Virus record (IMG/VR): IMGVR_UViG_3300025655_000210
Location: 1-28,927 of that record
Direction: 5' to 3' (one strand)
From: a virus
Length of the DNA: 28,927 nt
Positions within the stretch are counted from its first letter, which is position 1, and every line of letters starts with the position of its first letter. This document shows positions 1 through 8,675 of the stretch, piece by piece. The notes under the pieces were generated by a model, which was given only the letters and a program-made list of their open reading frames with translations, did no database searches and was not told the origin of the DNA. The translations under genes and the position numbers were made by a program.

Positions 1-3000
1 GCAAACTTCATCTCCTCATACACCTCTCCTACAAGTGCATCAGCTTCTTCTATCTTTCCTTGTTTGCGTAGCTCCCTAGCTTTATCGCGCTTCTTGAAAA
101 CCTCCTTATTTACACCACTGAAATTAACCCAACTGTTTTGACCTCTCGTTTCTGATGTCATAGCTTTAACAGCTAGATCAGAGTACATCACAGAGTGAAC
201 CCTCCATGCGTTTTCCTCTCCAATTGGCCCAAAGCTGTTACCTAATTTCGCATGACCAAAGAAGTCATGAACGAATCTGAATAGGTCGTTTGCAAGAAGA
301 GGAACTCCGTTTGCGTCTTTGTACTTGGTTTCTTTTAGTAATGGATTGCTTTCTCTTTGTTCATCTGTTATAGGCTCGTCTCCAAATCCAGACTCAGTAG
401 AGAATATCTTCATGCGCTTGTTCTCTCTAAGGTCATTTATCATGTCCTCAGAAGATGAATATGGCTCCTCGTTGTTTATCTCAACAACATATCCGCTCTT
501 GATAATCTCCTCGTACTGATCGATGGTCTCATTGATCATCGCATCGTAAGCTTCTTTCACCTCTGGATTTGTAGGATCGTCCTTCATCTGGTCGTATGCA
601 TTAGCTATACGCTTTGAATTGTTTTCGTCCAGTTTTGATATCTTCTCGACCTGCACATACTCCATACCAGCTCGATCCATGTAAGCCTTAGCGATATCTG
701 TTGCTTCAGTAAGTGGCTTATTGAATAACTTGTTGCCTGGAACTGGCTCGGTCATTCGTTTTTTTCTTCCAGCTAATCTATCCCTGACAGTATCAGATTC
801 AATTCGATCAATTCCTGTTCCTCCATCGCTCTCCCTGTCGCTAATTCCAGCCCCTTCTTGAACAGGCCCTCCTGCCCAGGTTGGATCATCGATCCCTCCT
901 GCTCTTTCTTTTGAAAGCTCTCTTGCTTCTTGTTTTGTGATTTCTCCATTCGCATATTTATTCCATATTTCGTTAATACTATCTACATTGCTTGATTGAC
1001 TCTTAAATGTATCCTTGTACAAGCCTCTTACAGCTTCCCATGTTATACTTTGAACTTGTCTCGGTAGTAAACCTGTCTCTTTAGCGGCTAAAGCGTATGC
1101 ATCGGCATATGCGTAGTATAGCCCTTTTATTCCTAATGATCCAGAATTAGCTGTTCCAGTTCCAAAATTTTGACTAACCTCTTTTGAATTGCCAGATAAT
1201 GGCTTTAGCAGTGCTGCTGCAACTGCATGAGTATCTATAGTGACATCACCATCCTTACTCATTGGGTCTATTATATTATTGTAAAAATTCCTGATCTTGT
1301 GCATCTGGCCTAATGACCTTGTGATATTATCAGGTGTCCCATCATTATAAATGGAAACCGCTTTCCCTATTTCAGTATATGACCCCCACGCTAGTTTTGC
1401 TTTAGAGCCATCTTTTTTTGTGGCAATACCAGAAACATTTCCATCTGGAGTCAGCTTATTGTAATCTTTTGTGGTGTTTACTTCATGATAAGTTCTTACT
1501 ACATATGGCTGGACATGTTCAGGTATCGACTTCAGATTCTCACCTATATGAGATTCTAACATGGCCATAACTTTTGATACTGCATATTCAGCCTTTATCA
1601 TCTTATCCCTAGCGATATCTAAAGCTTCTTTGTTTGCTTTCGTCTTTGACTTCTTGTATTTATTCTCAGCCTTCTTTAATTTCTTCCCTGGAGACGTATT
1701 GTTTTCGTACAATCCAATATTAGCTACAGACATTTGATAGTCAACCATTTCCTTGGTTACTATTGGATTTTTAGCATATGCATCTAACACCAGCTCCGCA
1801 AGTCTAACATTCATATACCAATCTTTCTGAGGTGATAACGACGCTATTATTCCAGCTACTTGCTCGGGAGTTGTTCCATACTTTTCTGCTAGGTTGTTAG
1901 CTATAAGATTAGCTCCGTCATACCACAATGTAGAAACATCTCTCAACTCTTGATTGAATTCACTCATTAGGTACTTCAAGTTATCCGCAACCTCTCTAGT
2001 GAATATATTGTATACATCTTGAGCCTGATCAAGTGTTGTTACCTTGCCAAACTTCTTTACACCATTAACCAGGTGGTATGACGCTAAGATATTCGCATTA
2101 GATATAAATACTTTAGGAGCGTTTTTCTTCACATATTCAATTGACAATCCGTCGGTTTCTGTGGCAATTTTATTATCTCCTGAACCTTTTACAGATAAGC
2201 CTTTTGATATCCTTTTACCAGGGCGATCTTTAGATCTAACCTTGTCTACATCAATCCTTTTTAACCTCTTCTTGATCTCCTCTTTTGTTTCCGCTTTCAT
2301 CTCGGAAATATTTATCCCCCTCCCCTCTCGAAGCGACTTAGCCATTCTATTCACGAAGTCAACCACTTCAGATCGACTAGCTCTGTTCGACAATACTTGG
2401 GTCAACCCAAGTTTAGAAGCAATTTTATTGATGATAGTGATAAGCTTTTGCAGTCTTGTTGTGTCAAGCTTGCCTGCATTCGCAGCCAAATCGGATACTA
2501 TCTCGGCTAAGAATTCCTCATCCCTTTCACCTCTCTCGTATGCTTCGGTGAACTTGTCAATCTTAGCAAGCAAGGCTTTATCTGTAACTACTGCTTTCAA
2601 GTCTTTGACCATATCGATCATAGCCTTGGACTCGATTCCGAGCTGCTTCACTATGTCGTGGAATACCTCGTGAAAAACCGTTTGCTTGTCTGCACCAGTA
2701 AGATCTATATGAACCTCTCCATCCTCAGTTAGATACGATCCGAATGTAGCCCCCTCAGCCTCTTCCGCTTCGATCTGAGTACGTGTCATCCCAGTTTTAT
2801 TCGCTATCGCATCGAGGTACTCATCTCTCGTTTCGTGAACAACTATCTTTGTGTCAGGAGAAGCCTTTAAAGAGGTACGAACAGCTTCGTAAACGTCCGA
2901 TTTTCTATCGTCGTTCTCATTCCTTTCTTTACCCTCAATAGCAGACTCCACCGTCTGGTAGTTTTGAGTCGTAACTGTGCCAGTTCCTCCTGTATCTATT

Positions 3001-6000
3001 TCTACTCCGTTTTGAAGATCGAATATAGCTTTCTGATTGGCGTCAGCACCCATCTTTCTAGCTTTATCTATATTGCCTTCATAAGTGCTTATATCTATAT
3101 AAGTTTTCCCAGATTTTTTATCGAACCATGTCCCAACAAAGTTATTTGTATCATCAAGAAGATCAGCATTTTTTCTCTTAAATTCCTCTAGTTGTTGCTC
3201 AGTTACATTTTGACCATCTACAATTTGAGTCCTATCCGTATGTATAGAGACTGAGTAGCCTGGTTTTCCCATTAGGTTTTCTCCTGATTGACTAATAGAA
3301 GATCCCCCATCCTTTTCATGAGAAGATACTATTAATTCGTTTGCTGTTTTTTGGGTCTTTAATTTATCTAACTCACTTAGAACTTCTTCTCTCGCTTCAG
3401 GTGCTAAGTTTCCGTATCCGTTTTCCTGCATCGATTGATTATCTGATGCAATTATTCCTTCAAGTTCGTCTATTTTTTCTTGGTTACTTTTTTCGGTAAC
3501 GACTTTAGGTTTTGATTCGGGTGTTCCTTCCTCCATTTTTCCGCCAACTTCGGTTTCTGGCTGAACAGGTACTTCACCTGCTGTTTGCTCTTGAATGGCA
3601 TCTATTTGTTCTTTACTTAATGTTTCTAACTCAGCATTGATTTGGCTTATTCTATCTATATCATCTTTTACTAGAGCCTTATCTTTGCCATCTATTTGTT
3701 TCTCTATCTTTTGCTTTTCTAGTAAAAGGTCAAACGCCTTATCTATATTAGGCTTTAATCCTTGAGGTATTTTATTCATTATACCCATGACTTCATCGTA
3801 TGAAGTCATTATGTTCTTAGCCTCATCTGTAGTAATCTCTCCTGCCATTATCTGAGTCTTTAGCTTTGTTGAAACTAAAGATTTCATATCTGCATCAGAT
3901 GAGAAGTCTTGCATAATTGCGGCTAACTCCTTATTTACTTTAGATGATTTTATTCCTCTAGAAATCATTACAGGTGTTTCTAACGCACCCTTCATAAACA
4001 TACCACCTATCCCCTCTAACAATGCTGATTCACCTATTTGTGCAGCACCACCTGATGAGAATAGTTGAGGGTCATCAAACATACGTTCTCCCTTAGCTAA
4101 TGAATATACATCTTTCACTGCTAAATTTAGCACCTCCTGTGCAGCACCTGTCTCTGCTTCTATTATAGCACCACCTGCTATTCTAAATATTCCACTTGCT
4201 AATTCATTATCAATACCATTCTTTACTGCTGCTGCTATATTTTCTCCTCCCTTTGTTTTCTTAATAGCATTAAATACTACTTTGTTCAGCATTGATTTTG
4301 CAGCAGGATTCTTAGATAGCATCTCGGTGAATCCTAACCTCTCCAAATACCCCATGCCAATAGCATATGGTATTGCTATTAACTTCTTTTCATTCTCACT
4401 AACATTCTCAAAATCGGGGTCATCCCTCATTTCAGAATCAATGTGTGCATATGACATTGCAGCCATTGAAAATAAAGCCATGCCTTTACCACCAATACCT
4501 GTTGCCATTGAAGGTATAGATTCAGCTAAACCAACCAATGCCTTTTCAAACATATTTCTGTCTTCAGAATTTATATAAGCATCTGTTGTTTCAGAACCTA
4601 TTAGCTCTACTAATCCTTTATCTAGTTCAGGTATTATGTCTTTCTTTAATTCTTTTTTGGCTATATCTATAATTTCAGCATCAGTCTTCCCCTCAGATTT
4701 ATATTTTTCATATTGAATTTCAGGCATAGACTCAATACCTGCAAAGTCTAAAATTGTAGGCATAATATCTATCGCAAGACTAGCTGCTGCTTCTGATGTG
4801 TTTGTAATACCCTCTAATAGTTTATTATAGAAAGCTCCACTAAAAGTACCTATCTTTTCTTCACTTTTTCTTTTCTTTTCTAAAGCAATTCCTGTGGCTA
4901 GATTAATTAATTTTTCTTTTTCAGTAAGAGCCTTAACATCTTTATATAGAGTTTCTTTTTCAAGCTGAAGTTCAGCAATCCTTTTGTTTATATCACTATT
5001 CTTCTTCCCTCCATTAGCAGCTATAGCTTTTTTAATTTCATCTAAATCTTTAAATATTTGATTTTTTCTAGCTTTTATGTCTTCTATATTGCTTTTTATA
5101 GTTGACATAACTAGCTCTTCTGCTTCAAGTATATCTTTACCTATACTCCCTGGATCTTCAATATATTTTTCTACCTGATAATTTCTATATTCAGTCAATG
5201 TCATTCTTTCCGTGGCTACCTTTTCTTCTTGGGAGATTGACTTCATGAACTCCTTTAGTTCACGCATACCATCAACTGTCCTATCTATAATCTTAGTTCT
5301 ACCATTGAAGTCAACAACTTCTATTTTAGACCCTGATTCATATGCGGTGATTCCCTTGTCTGACCAATAATTATTTAGATAGTCAACCACATCACCTTGA
5401 CTTGAGTTCATTAACATGCTGAATGGAACTGCCTCTACTTGTGAAATATATTTTCTTTGGTCTAATATTCTTTTATTTGGAAGACCACCAAAATAATTTT
5501 CATCTAATCTAGATATTTCAGATTCATTATCAACCTTTCTCCATGGAGTGTATTCTGATTTCAATGTTTGTGATAATGGATCAAACCCTATAGAAAATGG
5601 ATATTCTTCCTGTTTTTGTAGTAGCACTCTCTGAAAGTATTCTCCATCTTTAAATACTGTTTGAACACCTTTATCTATCTGAGGAAGTATCACCATCTCA
5701 GGTACTTCCATTGGCTTCTCATATTCAGCCTCTATTCTCTTTTCTTTTTCTAAAGCCTCTTTCTCCTCTTGAGATACTTGTACTCCTTTTGCAGCTCCAA
5801 ACGATGCTTTCTCAGCTAATCTTGCTGAACCTGAAATACCCGATGGCAGTGTGACCTTTTTCTGCTTTGCGGTAGCCAATGTAGTGATAGGTTTTCTTTG
5901 TTCTCCATCCGATACCGTAGGCTCTTTTTTTTTACTAGAACCGAAGTATGAAGAGTAGAAAGACTGCTCATCAAGATCGGTCATGTTTTTGCTGGACAGA

Positions 6001-6122
6001 TACTTGTAAATTTCTGAAGCCTTTGATGGATCAGAGTATTTAGAATAAAAATCATCTTGACTCAAGTCTGTCAAATTATTACTTGACAGGTAATTGTAAA
6101 GTTCTACAAATTTCTCATTCAT
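1..6122 (-). CDS. Giant polyvalent-type virion/cargo protein, truncated by the window edge (2040 codons visible)
   Basis: I translated this frame codon by codon from the ATG at 6122 to the left edge and met no stop, so the gene is at least 2040 codons long and its C-terminus lies outside the window. In order it shows: two 30-residue tandem repeats (residues 9-60); a charged coiled coil (about 320-420); a hydrophobic Gly/Ala/Met-rich zone (about 515-705); a HEVFH zincin signature at 1151-1155 with a downstream Glu at 1207 in FLAE; a segment resembling HhH-GPD DNA glycosylases (about 1395-1700; SPQ at 1430-1432, K1609, TIDTH with D1630); and a C-terminal module (about 1815-2000) with VHDFFGH (H1952, H1957) and ETRGQNSW (1991-1998). 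Such strings of unrelated effector domains are typical of phage polyvalent proteins. It follows two probable internal virion proteins, so packaging and injection with the DNA is a reasonable inference. Reading-frame confidence is very high; functional confidence is moderate. Confidence 0.9.
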   Translation of the reverse strand, partial: MNEKFVELYNYLSSNNLTDLSQDDFYSKYSDPSKASEIYKYLSSKNMTDLDEQSFYSSYFGSSKKKEPTVSDGEQRKPITTLATAKQKKVTLPSGISGSARLAEKASFGAAKGVQVSQEEKEALEKEKRIEAEYEKPMEVPEMVILPQIDKGVQTVFKDGEYFQRVLLQKQEEYPFSIGFDPLSQTLKSEYTPWRKVDNESEISRLDENYFGGLPNKRILDQRKYISQVEAVPFSMLMNSSQGDVVDYLNNYWSDKGITAYESGSKIEVVDFNGRTKIIDRTVDGMRELKEFMKSISQEEKVATERMTLTEYRNYQVEKYIEDPGSIGKDILEAEELVMSTIKSNIEDIKARKNQIFKDLDEIKKAIAANGGKKNSDINKRIAELQLEKETLYKDVKALTEKEKLINLATGIALEKKRKSEEKIGTFSGAFYNKLLEGITNTSEAAASLAIDIMPTILDFAGIESMPEIQYEKYKSEGKTDAEIIDIAKKELKKDIIPELDKGLVELIGSETTDAYINSEDRNMFEKALVGLAESIPSMATGIGGKGMALFSMAAMSYAHIDSEMRDDPDFENVSENEKKLIAIPYAIGMGYLERLGFTEMLSKNPAAKSMLNKVVFNAIKKTKGGENIAAAVKNGIDNELASGIFRIAGGAIIEAETGAAQEVLNLAVKDVYSLAKGERMFDDPQLFSSGGAAQIGESALLEGIGGMFMKGALETPVMISRGIKSSKVNKELAAIMQDFSSDADMKSLVSTKLKTQIMAGEITTDEAKNIMTSYDEVMGIMNKIPQGLKPNIDKAFDLLLEKQKIEKQIDGKDKALVKDDIDRISQINAELETLSKEQIDAIQEQTAGEVPVQPETEVGGKMEEGTPESKPKVVTEKSNQEKIDELEGIIASDNQSMQENGYGNLAPEAREEVLSELDKLKTQKTANELIVSSHEKDGGSSISQSGENLMGKPGYSVSIHTDRTQIVDGQNVTEQQLEEFKRKNADLLDDTNNFVGTWFDKKSGKTYIDISTYEGNIDKARKMGADANQKAIFDLQNGVEIDTGGTGTVTTQNYQTVESAIEGKERNENDDRKSDVYEAVRTSLKASPDTKIVVHETRDEYLDAIANKTGMTRTQIEAEEAEGATFGSYLTEDGEVHIDLTGADKQTVFHEVFHDIVKQLGIESKAMIDMVKDLKAVVTDKALLAKIDKFTEAYERGERDEEFLAEIVSDLAANAGKLDTTRLQKLITIINKIASKLGLTQVLSNRASRSEVVDFVNRMAKSLREGRGINISEMKAETKEEIKKRLKRIDVDKVRSKDRPGKRISKGLSVKGSGDNKIATETDGLSIEYVKKNAPKVFISNANILASYHLVNGVKKFGKVTTLDQAQDVYNIFTREVADNLKYLMSEFNQELRDVSTLWYDGANLIANNLAEKYGTTPEQVAGIIASLSPQKDWYMNVRLAELVLDAYAKNPIVTKEMVDYQMSVANIGLYENNTSPGKKLKKAENKYKKSKTKANKEALDIARDKMIKAEYAVSKVMAMLESHIGENLKSIPEHVQPYVVRTYHEVNTTKDYNKLTPDGNVSGIATKKDGSKAKLAWGSYTEIGKAVSIYNDGTPDNITRSLGQMHKIRNFYNNIIDPMSKDGDVTIDTHAVAAALLKPLSGNSKEVSQNFGTGTANSGSLGIKGLYYAYADAYALAAKETGLLPRQVQSITWEAVRGLYKDTFKSQSSNVDSINEIWNKYANGEITKQEARELSKERAGGIDDPTWAGGPVQEGAGISDRESDGGTGIDRIESDTVRDRLAGRKKRMTEPVPGNKLFNKPLTEATDIAKAYMDRAGMEYVQVEKISKLDENNSKRIANAYDQMKDDPTNPEVKEAYDAMINETIDQYEEIIKSGYVVEINNEEPYSSSEDMINDLRENKRMKIFSTESGFGDEPITDEQRESNPLLKETKYKDANGVPLLANDLFRFVHDFFGHAKLGNSFGPIGEENAWRVHSVMYSDLAVKAMTSETRGQNSWVNFSGVNKEVFKKRDKARELRKQGKIEEADALVGEVYEEMKF
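1023..1940 (-). other. HhH-GPD (DNA glycosylase)-like region inside the giant protein
   Basis: Visible in the translation: IASLSPQ followed by N at about residues 1427-1438, K-x-x-N-x-x-x-N beginning at K1609, TIDTHA with D1630, and ITWEAVRG near 1693-1698. In endonuclease III family enzymes the matching landmarks are LLSAQ...N, the catalytic K-x-x-N-x-x-x-N helix, and VDTH carrying the catalytic Asp. The gap between the first landmark and the Lys is about 100 residues longer here and includes a lysine-rich helix. No iron-sulfur cysteine cluster is evident. This is pattern matching only, not a profile hit. Confidence 0.4.
2502..2672 (-). other. Zincin-type metallopeptidase signature inside the giant protein
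   Basis: HEVFH (residues 1151-1155) gives the two zinc-binding His and the catalytic Glu of the HExxH signature. Glu1207 in FLAE lies 52 residues downstream and could be the third ligand, as in gluzincins. The motif is in a helical, well-ordered stretch. Zincins are common in polyvalent and injected phage proteins; self-processing or attack on a host protein are both possible. Confidence 0.55.
5943..6098 (-). repeat. Two tandem 30-residue repeats at the N-terminus of the giant protein
   Basis: Residues 9-38 and 39-60 of the giant protein repeat the pattern Y-x-Y-L-S-S-x-N-x-T-D-L, then F-Y-S-x-Y, at a spacing of exactly 30 residues. The second copy is shorter and ends near FYSSYF. The DNA copies have diverged while the protein pattern is kept, which suggests an old duplication under selection. 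The role is unknown; a docking or packaging tag is one possibility. Confidence 0.8.
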
Positions 6123-6143
6123 AATTTCTTAACCTTTTGATTG

Positions 6144-7568
6144 TCAATTGAATTTAATAGTTGATCCGCTACCTGACTTACCACCAGCTTTTCTCCACTC
6201 GTTAACATCGTTTGTCCAAGTCCTCTGATTAACATTTATAAACTGGCCCAAATCGTCTATTGTGGCATCTCTTAATGTATATGACTCACCTTTAGCTATA
6301 TCTGTAACGATCAAGTCTTTCCCAGACCATTTATAGTCATACTTGTTGTCACCAAGTATTTTAAGAGTTTCCATATCCTTTCCAACCCATGCGTCTGCAA
6401 CGTCTTGAACTAGGGGATAATCTTTTGCAGCGGTGCTACCTCTGCTACCTGATCCTCCACCACCTCCATAGCTTCCAGCTGTAGATGTCTCAGATGTACC
6501 AAAGCTCATATCGATCCTAGACTTCACATTGTCTATAGCTTTCTTTTGTTGCTCCTCTGTGATGTCTGGCTGCCATGTACCTGAGTTGTCCTGATACATT
6601 CGTATCATTCGCTTCTCAATTTCTTTTGAGAATTCCTTCTTCTCTTCTTCAGACATCTTCTTGTTCATCACAATCTCCTTTGCCTGAATCTCTCTGTCTA
6701 TAATATCCTGTTTGTTGCTGTACGACTCACTATCCATATAAGTTATATAGTTAATCGTGTTTCCGTTTTCATCTACAGAAGGATAGTCTAACAAGACACT
6801 TGCTGCAGCCCTGTCGTTTGACACAACCGCATAAGCTTGCGCTCTAGCCCATTCGTCATAACCCTCTTTGATTTTAACACCTTCTTTAGTAACTATCCTT
6901 GTGCCTTCTCGTTTAAATCCTTTATCTGCCTCACCAGTCTTCTTTATATTGGAAACTGCTGAATTTAGATCAATCTTGTTAAATATAATATTGCCAGGTT
7001 TATTCAGCACGTTAAAATCAACAGTACTAGCTATGTTTCCTTCAGCATCTCTTTTTACCATGTAAAAATTTCCACTAGATGGATCCTGGTACATCTCAGA
7101 TCCATTTAAATCTGTCATCTGAGCAACATAACCCAATATGTCAATCTCCGCTTGTGAGGCAGCGACGAAACCATTCTCATCTGGCTCCTGTCTCTTCATG
7201 TTCTCAGCAGACCTTGTGTCAAAAGATTTTACAGAGTTTATCATAGCATCAAACGATGCGTTCGTATTGTTCATGAAGTTTCTATACTCTCTAGGAGTCA
7301 TCTGTCCGTTCTTCAACAATACAGACGCATTATATATGTTCTCCTTTGCCTGAGTAGACCCGTCTAAAAGTAGCTCATTTGCAGATGGGCTTTTACCCAT
7401 TTGTATATTGTCTACCTTGAATTTAGTGTCTTGGTAGACCTTTGTCAGCCTCTCCTGCTCTTTTAGCCTCTGCTCCTCTATTCCTCTAAATGTCTCTACA
7501 ACATCTCCAGCTAGTTCAGACCAGTCTATTGTTTTCTTTGGAGCAACAAAACCTATATAACTTGACAT
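6144..7568 (-). CDS. Probable internal (ejected) virion protein, 474 aa
   Basis: I do not recognise a catalytic family. The protein is hydrophilic and helix-rich. The N-terminal half contains charged helices (about residues 25-55 and 285-320). A Gly/Ser-rich linker with a GGGGGSGSRGS-type run lies near residue 385, followed by a compact C-terminal region of about 85 residues that ends in another Gly/Ser stretch. It sits between an Ala-rich internal-type protein and the giant polyvalent protein, the usual location of ejection proteins in podovirus genomes. The ATG at 7568 follows the upstream stop by 14 nt, with an A/T-rich leader and no Shine-Dalgarno. The internal virion role is inferred from position and composition. 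A tail accessory role is the alternative. Confidence 0.7.
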   Translation of the reverse strand: MSSYIGFVAPKKTIDWSELAGDVVETFRGIEEQRLKEQERLTKVYQDTKFKVDNIQMGKSPSANELLLDGSTQAKENIYNASVLLKNGQMTPREYRNFMNNTNASFDAMINSVKSFDTRSAENMKRQEPDENGFVAASQAEIDILGYVAQMTDLNGSEMYQDPSSGNFYMVKRDAEGNIASTVDFNVLNKPGNIIFNKIDLNSAVSNIKKTGEADKGFKREGTRIVTKEGVKIKEGYDEWARAQAYAVVSNDRAAASVLLDYPSVDENGNTINYITYMDSESYSNKQDIIDREIQAKEIVMNKKMSEEEKKEFSKEIEKRMIRMYQDNSGTWQPDITEEQQKKAIDNVKSRIDMSFGTSETSTAGSYGGGGGSGSRGSTAAKDYPLVQDVADAWVGKDMETLKILGDNKYDYKWSGKDLIVTDIAKGESYTLRDATIDDLGQFINVNQRTWTNDVNEWRKAGGKSGSGSTIKFN

Positions 7569-7582
7569 AATCTATTCTTTTA

Positions 7583-8254
7583 TTATTGTTTTGGCTTTAA
7601 AGTACCATCTGACATAATCTCATATAGTACGCCACCGATCTCTCTTAGTGATCCAGTTCCTCCGATAGCACTAGAACTAGCATTAAGAACGTCAAATTTC
7701 TGATCTATAAATCCTTTTGCTACTCCATATTTCGTAAACTCAGCAGCGGTAGCTCCTAACCCCGAAACAGCTTGCCCAATACCTTCAACCATCTGCTCTC
7801 TACCAGCAGCCTCTGCTGCCCTTGCTCCTTCCAACTTCATTGTAGCCTCTTGCCTTCTCATAGCTAGATTAGCGTCTTCTTTTGCTTGCTCTCCTGCCAA
7901 TATCTTTTCTTGGGTAGCTTGCTTTGCTATACCTTGAGCTTGAGCAGCTTCAAGTGCTGACCTCCTTCCAGCTTCAGTTATCCCAGCTACATTAGCAGCG
8001 CCTTCAGGCCCCATATCTCGTAACGCCTGAACCTGCATCTGAATTTGAGATTGAGCCTCTTGAAATGCTAGTGAAGATACATCTGGAGTTTGAAGAGCTG
8101 CCATCTCATTTGTAGCCTGCTGCCCAGCCATAGTCGCTGCTGCTGCCTCCGCTGCTGCGTTAGCTGCCTTAGCTTGTTGTTGACCCTGGATAGCCTTACC
8201 AACACTAAGACCAATACCTGCTAGTGAAACTAAAGTTGACGTTATTGCTGCCAT
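7583..8254 (-). CDS. Ala-rich internal virion protein candidate, 223 aa
   Basis: It opens with a hydrophobic stretch (residues 2-22, consistent with a membrane-associating helix) followed by an Ala/Gln-rich helical region through about residue 165, with many EAAA/QAA-type runs. The C-terminal 50 residues are Gly-rich and end in GTLKPKQ. This composition is typical of podovirus ejection proteins such as P22 gp7 and T7 gp14, which leave the capsid with the DNA and help cross the envelope; that comparison rests on composition and position, not homology. Its ATG at 8254 overlaps the end of the upstream GNAT-like gene by 13 nt, suggesting translational coupling. Confidence 0.7.
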   Translation of the reverse strand: MAAITSTLVSLAGIGLSVGKAIQGQQQAKAANAAAEAAAATMAGQQATNEMAALQTPDVSSLAFQEAQSQIQMQVQALRDMGPEGAANVAGITEAGRRSALEAAQAQGIAKQATQEKILAGEQAKEDANLAMRRQEATMKLEGARAAEAAGREQMVEGIGQAVSGLGATAAEFTKYGVAKGFIDQKFDVLNASSSAIGGTGSLREIGGVLYEIMSDGTLKPKQ

Positions 8255-8655
8255 AATACCTTTATCATTTGAGTGCAGTTCTTATCAGATTCTAAGAACC
8301 CACACTGTTTATACTTTGCTTCTAGTCCAGGATTGCCCTGAAAACTTGTAAAGATGAATGTGAACCCCTTATCTATAGCCATAGAAGACAACCCCTTTAT
8401 AAGCATTAGGATTGCATCAGATCTATCATCACCTTTATAATCCTTATCAGAAATTATAAATTCACACCAAGCCATCGAGCTATTAGTTTCATATAGAAAC
8501 CCAGCACAAACAGGCTTATCGCTAGACATTACCATGAGACCACCAGTACCATTATCTGGTAAAGCAAAAGGAGCTGGTGCGTCCCATCCCCAATCTTTCC
8601 ACCATTTTACAAGCGTTTCTTGGTAGTCTTGATCATTCAATTTTCTAACAACCAT
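8242..8655 (-). CDS. GNAT-fold acetyltransferase-like protein, 137 aa
   Basis: The pattern is that of a small GNAT domain: an N-terminal strand-helix (VVRKLND...), a central GFLYETNSSMAWCEFIIS strand pair, a helix after a loop where the acetyl-CoA pyrophosphate normally binds, FTFIFTSF as strand 5, and YKQCGF before the end. The usual Q/RxxGxG/A loop is not clear (KGDDRSD occupies that place), so acetyl-CoA binding is uncertain. A longer reading from a TTG at 8664 is possible, but the ATG at 8655 is the simpler start. Small GNAT-like proteins near tail genes occur in several podoviruses and may be structural rather than enzymatic. Confidence 0.65.
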   Translation of the reverse strand: MVVRKLNDQDYQETLVKWWKDWGWDAPAPFALPDNGTGGLMVMSSDKPVCAGFLYETNSSMAWCEFIISDKDYKGDDRSDAILMLIKGLSSMAIDKGFTFIFTSFQGNPGLEAKYKQCGFLESDKNCTQMIKVLWQQ

Positions 8656-8675
8656 ATTACGCAAAGATAAATAAA

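Noticed and set aside
773-955. 60-codon minus-strand frame overlapping the giant gene
   Set aside because: It is another frame of the same strand, read through a region where the main frame continues unbroken with conserved sequence. There is no sign of frameshifting.
773-1000. Gene boundary or frameshift near 0.9-1.0 kb, where the giant protein becomes Gly/Asp-rich
   Set aside because: The codon-by-codon reading continues without a stop. The change is a low-complexity linker between the glycosylase-like region and the C-terminal module.
2044-2673. 209-codon open frame on the plus strand
   Set aside because: It lies entirely inside the giant minus-strand gene, antisense to the zincin region, which shows clear protein motifs. 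Ser/Leu/Ile-rich composition is typical of an antisense shadow.
1-6122. Giant virion RNA polymerase, as carried by many crAss-like phages
   Set aside because: I saw no DxDxD-type catalytic motif or other polymerase signature in the visible 2040 residues; the motifs present point to other enzymes.
8662-8669. TATCTTTG as a promoter for the GNAT-like gene
   Set aside because: It ends only 7 bases before the ATG, which would leave almost no leader, and no -33 box is present. Probably chance in an A/T-rich gap.
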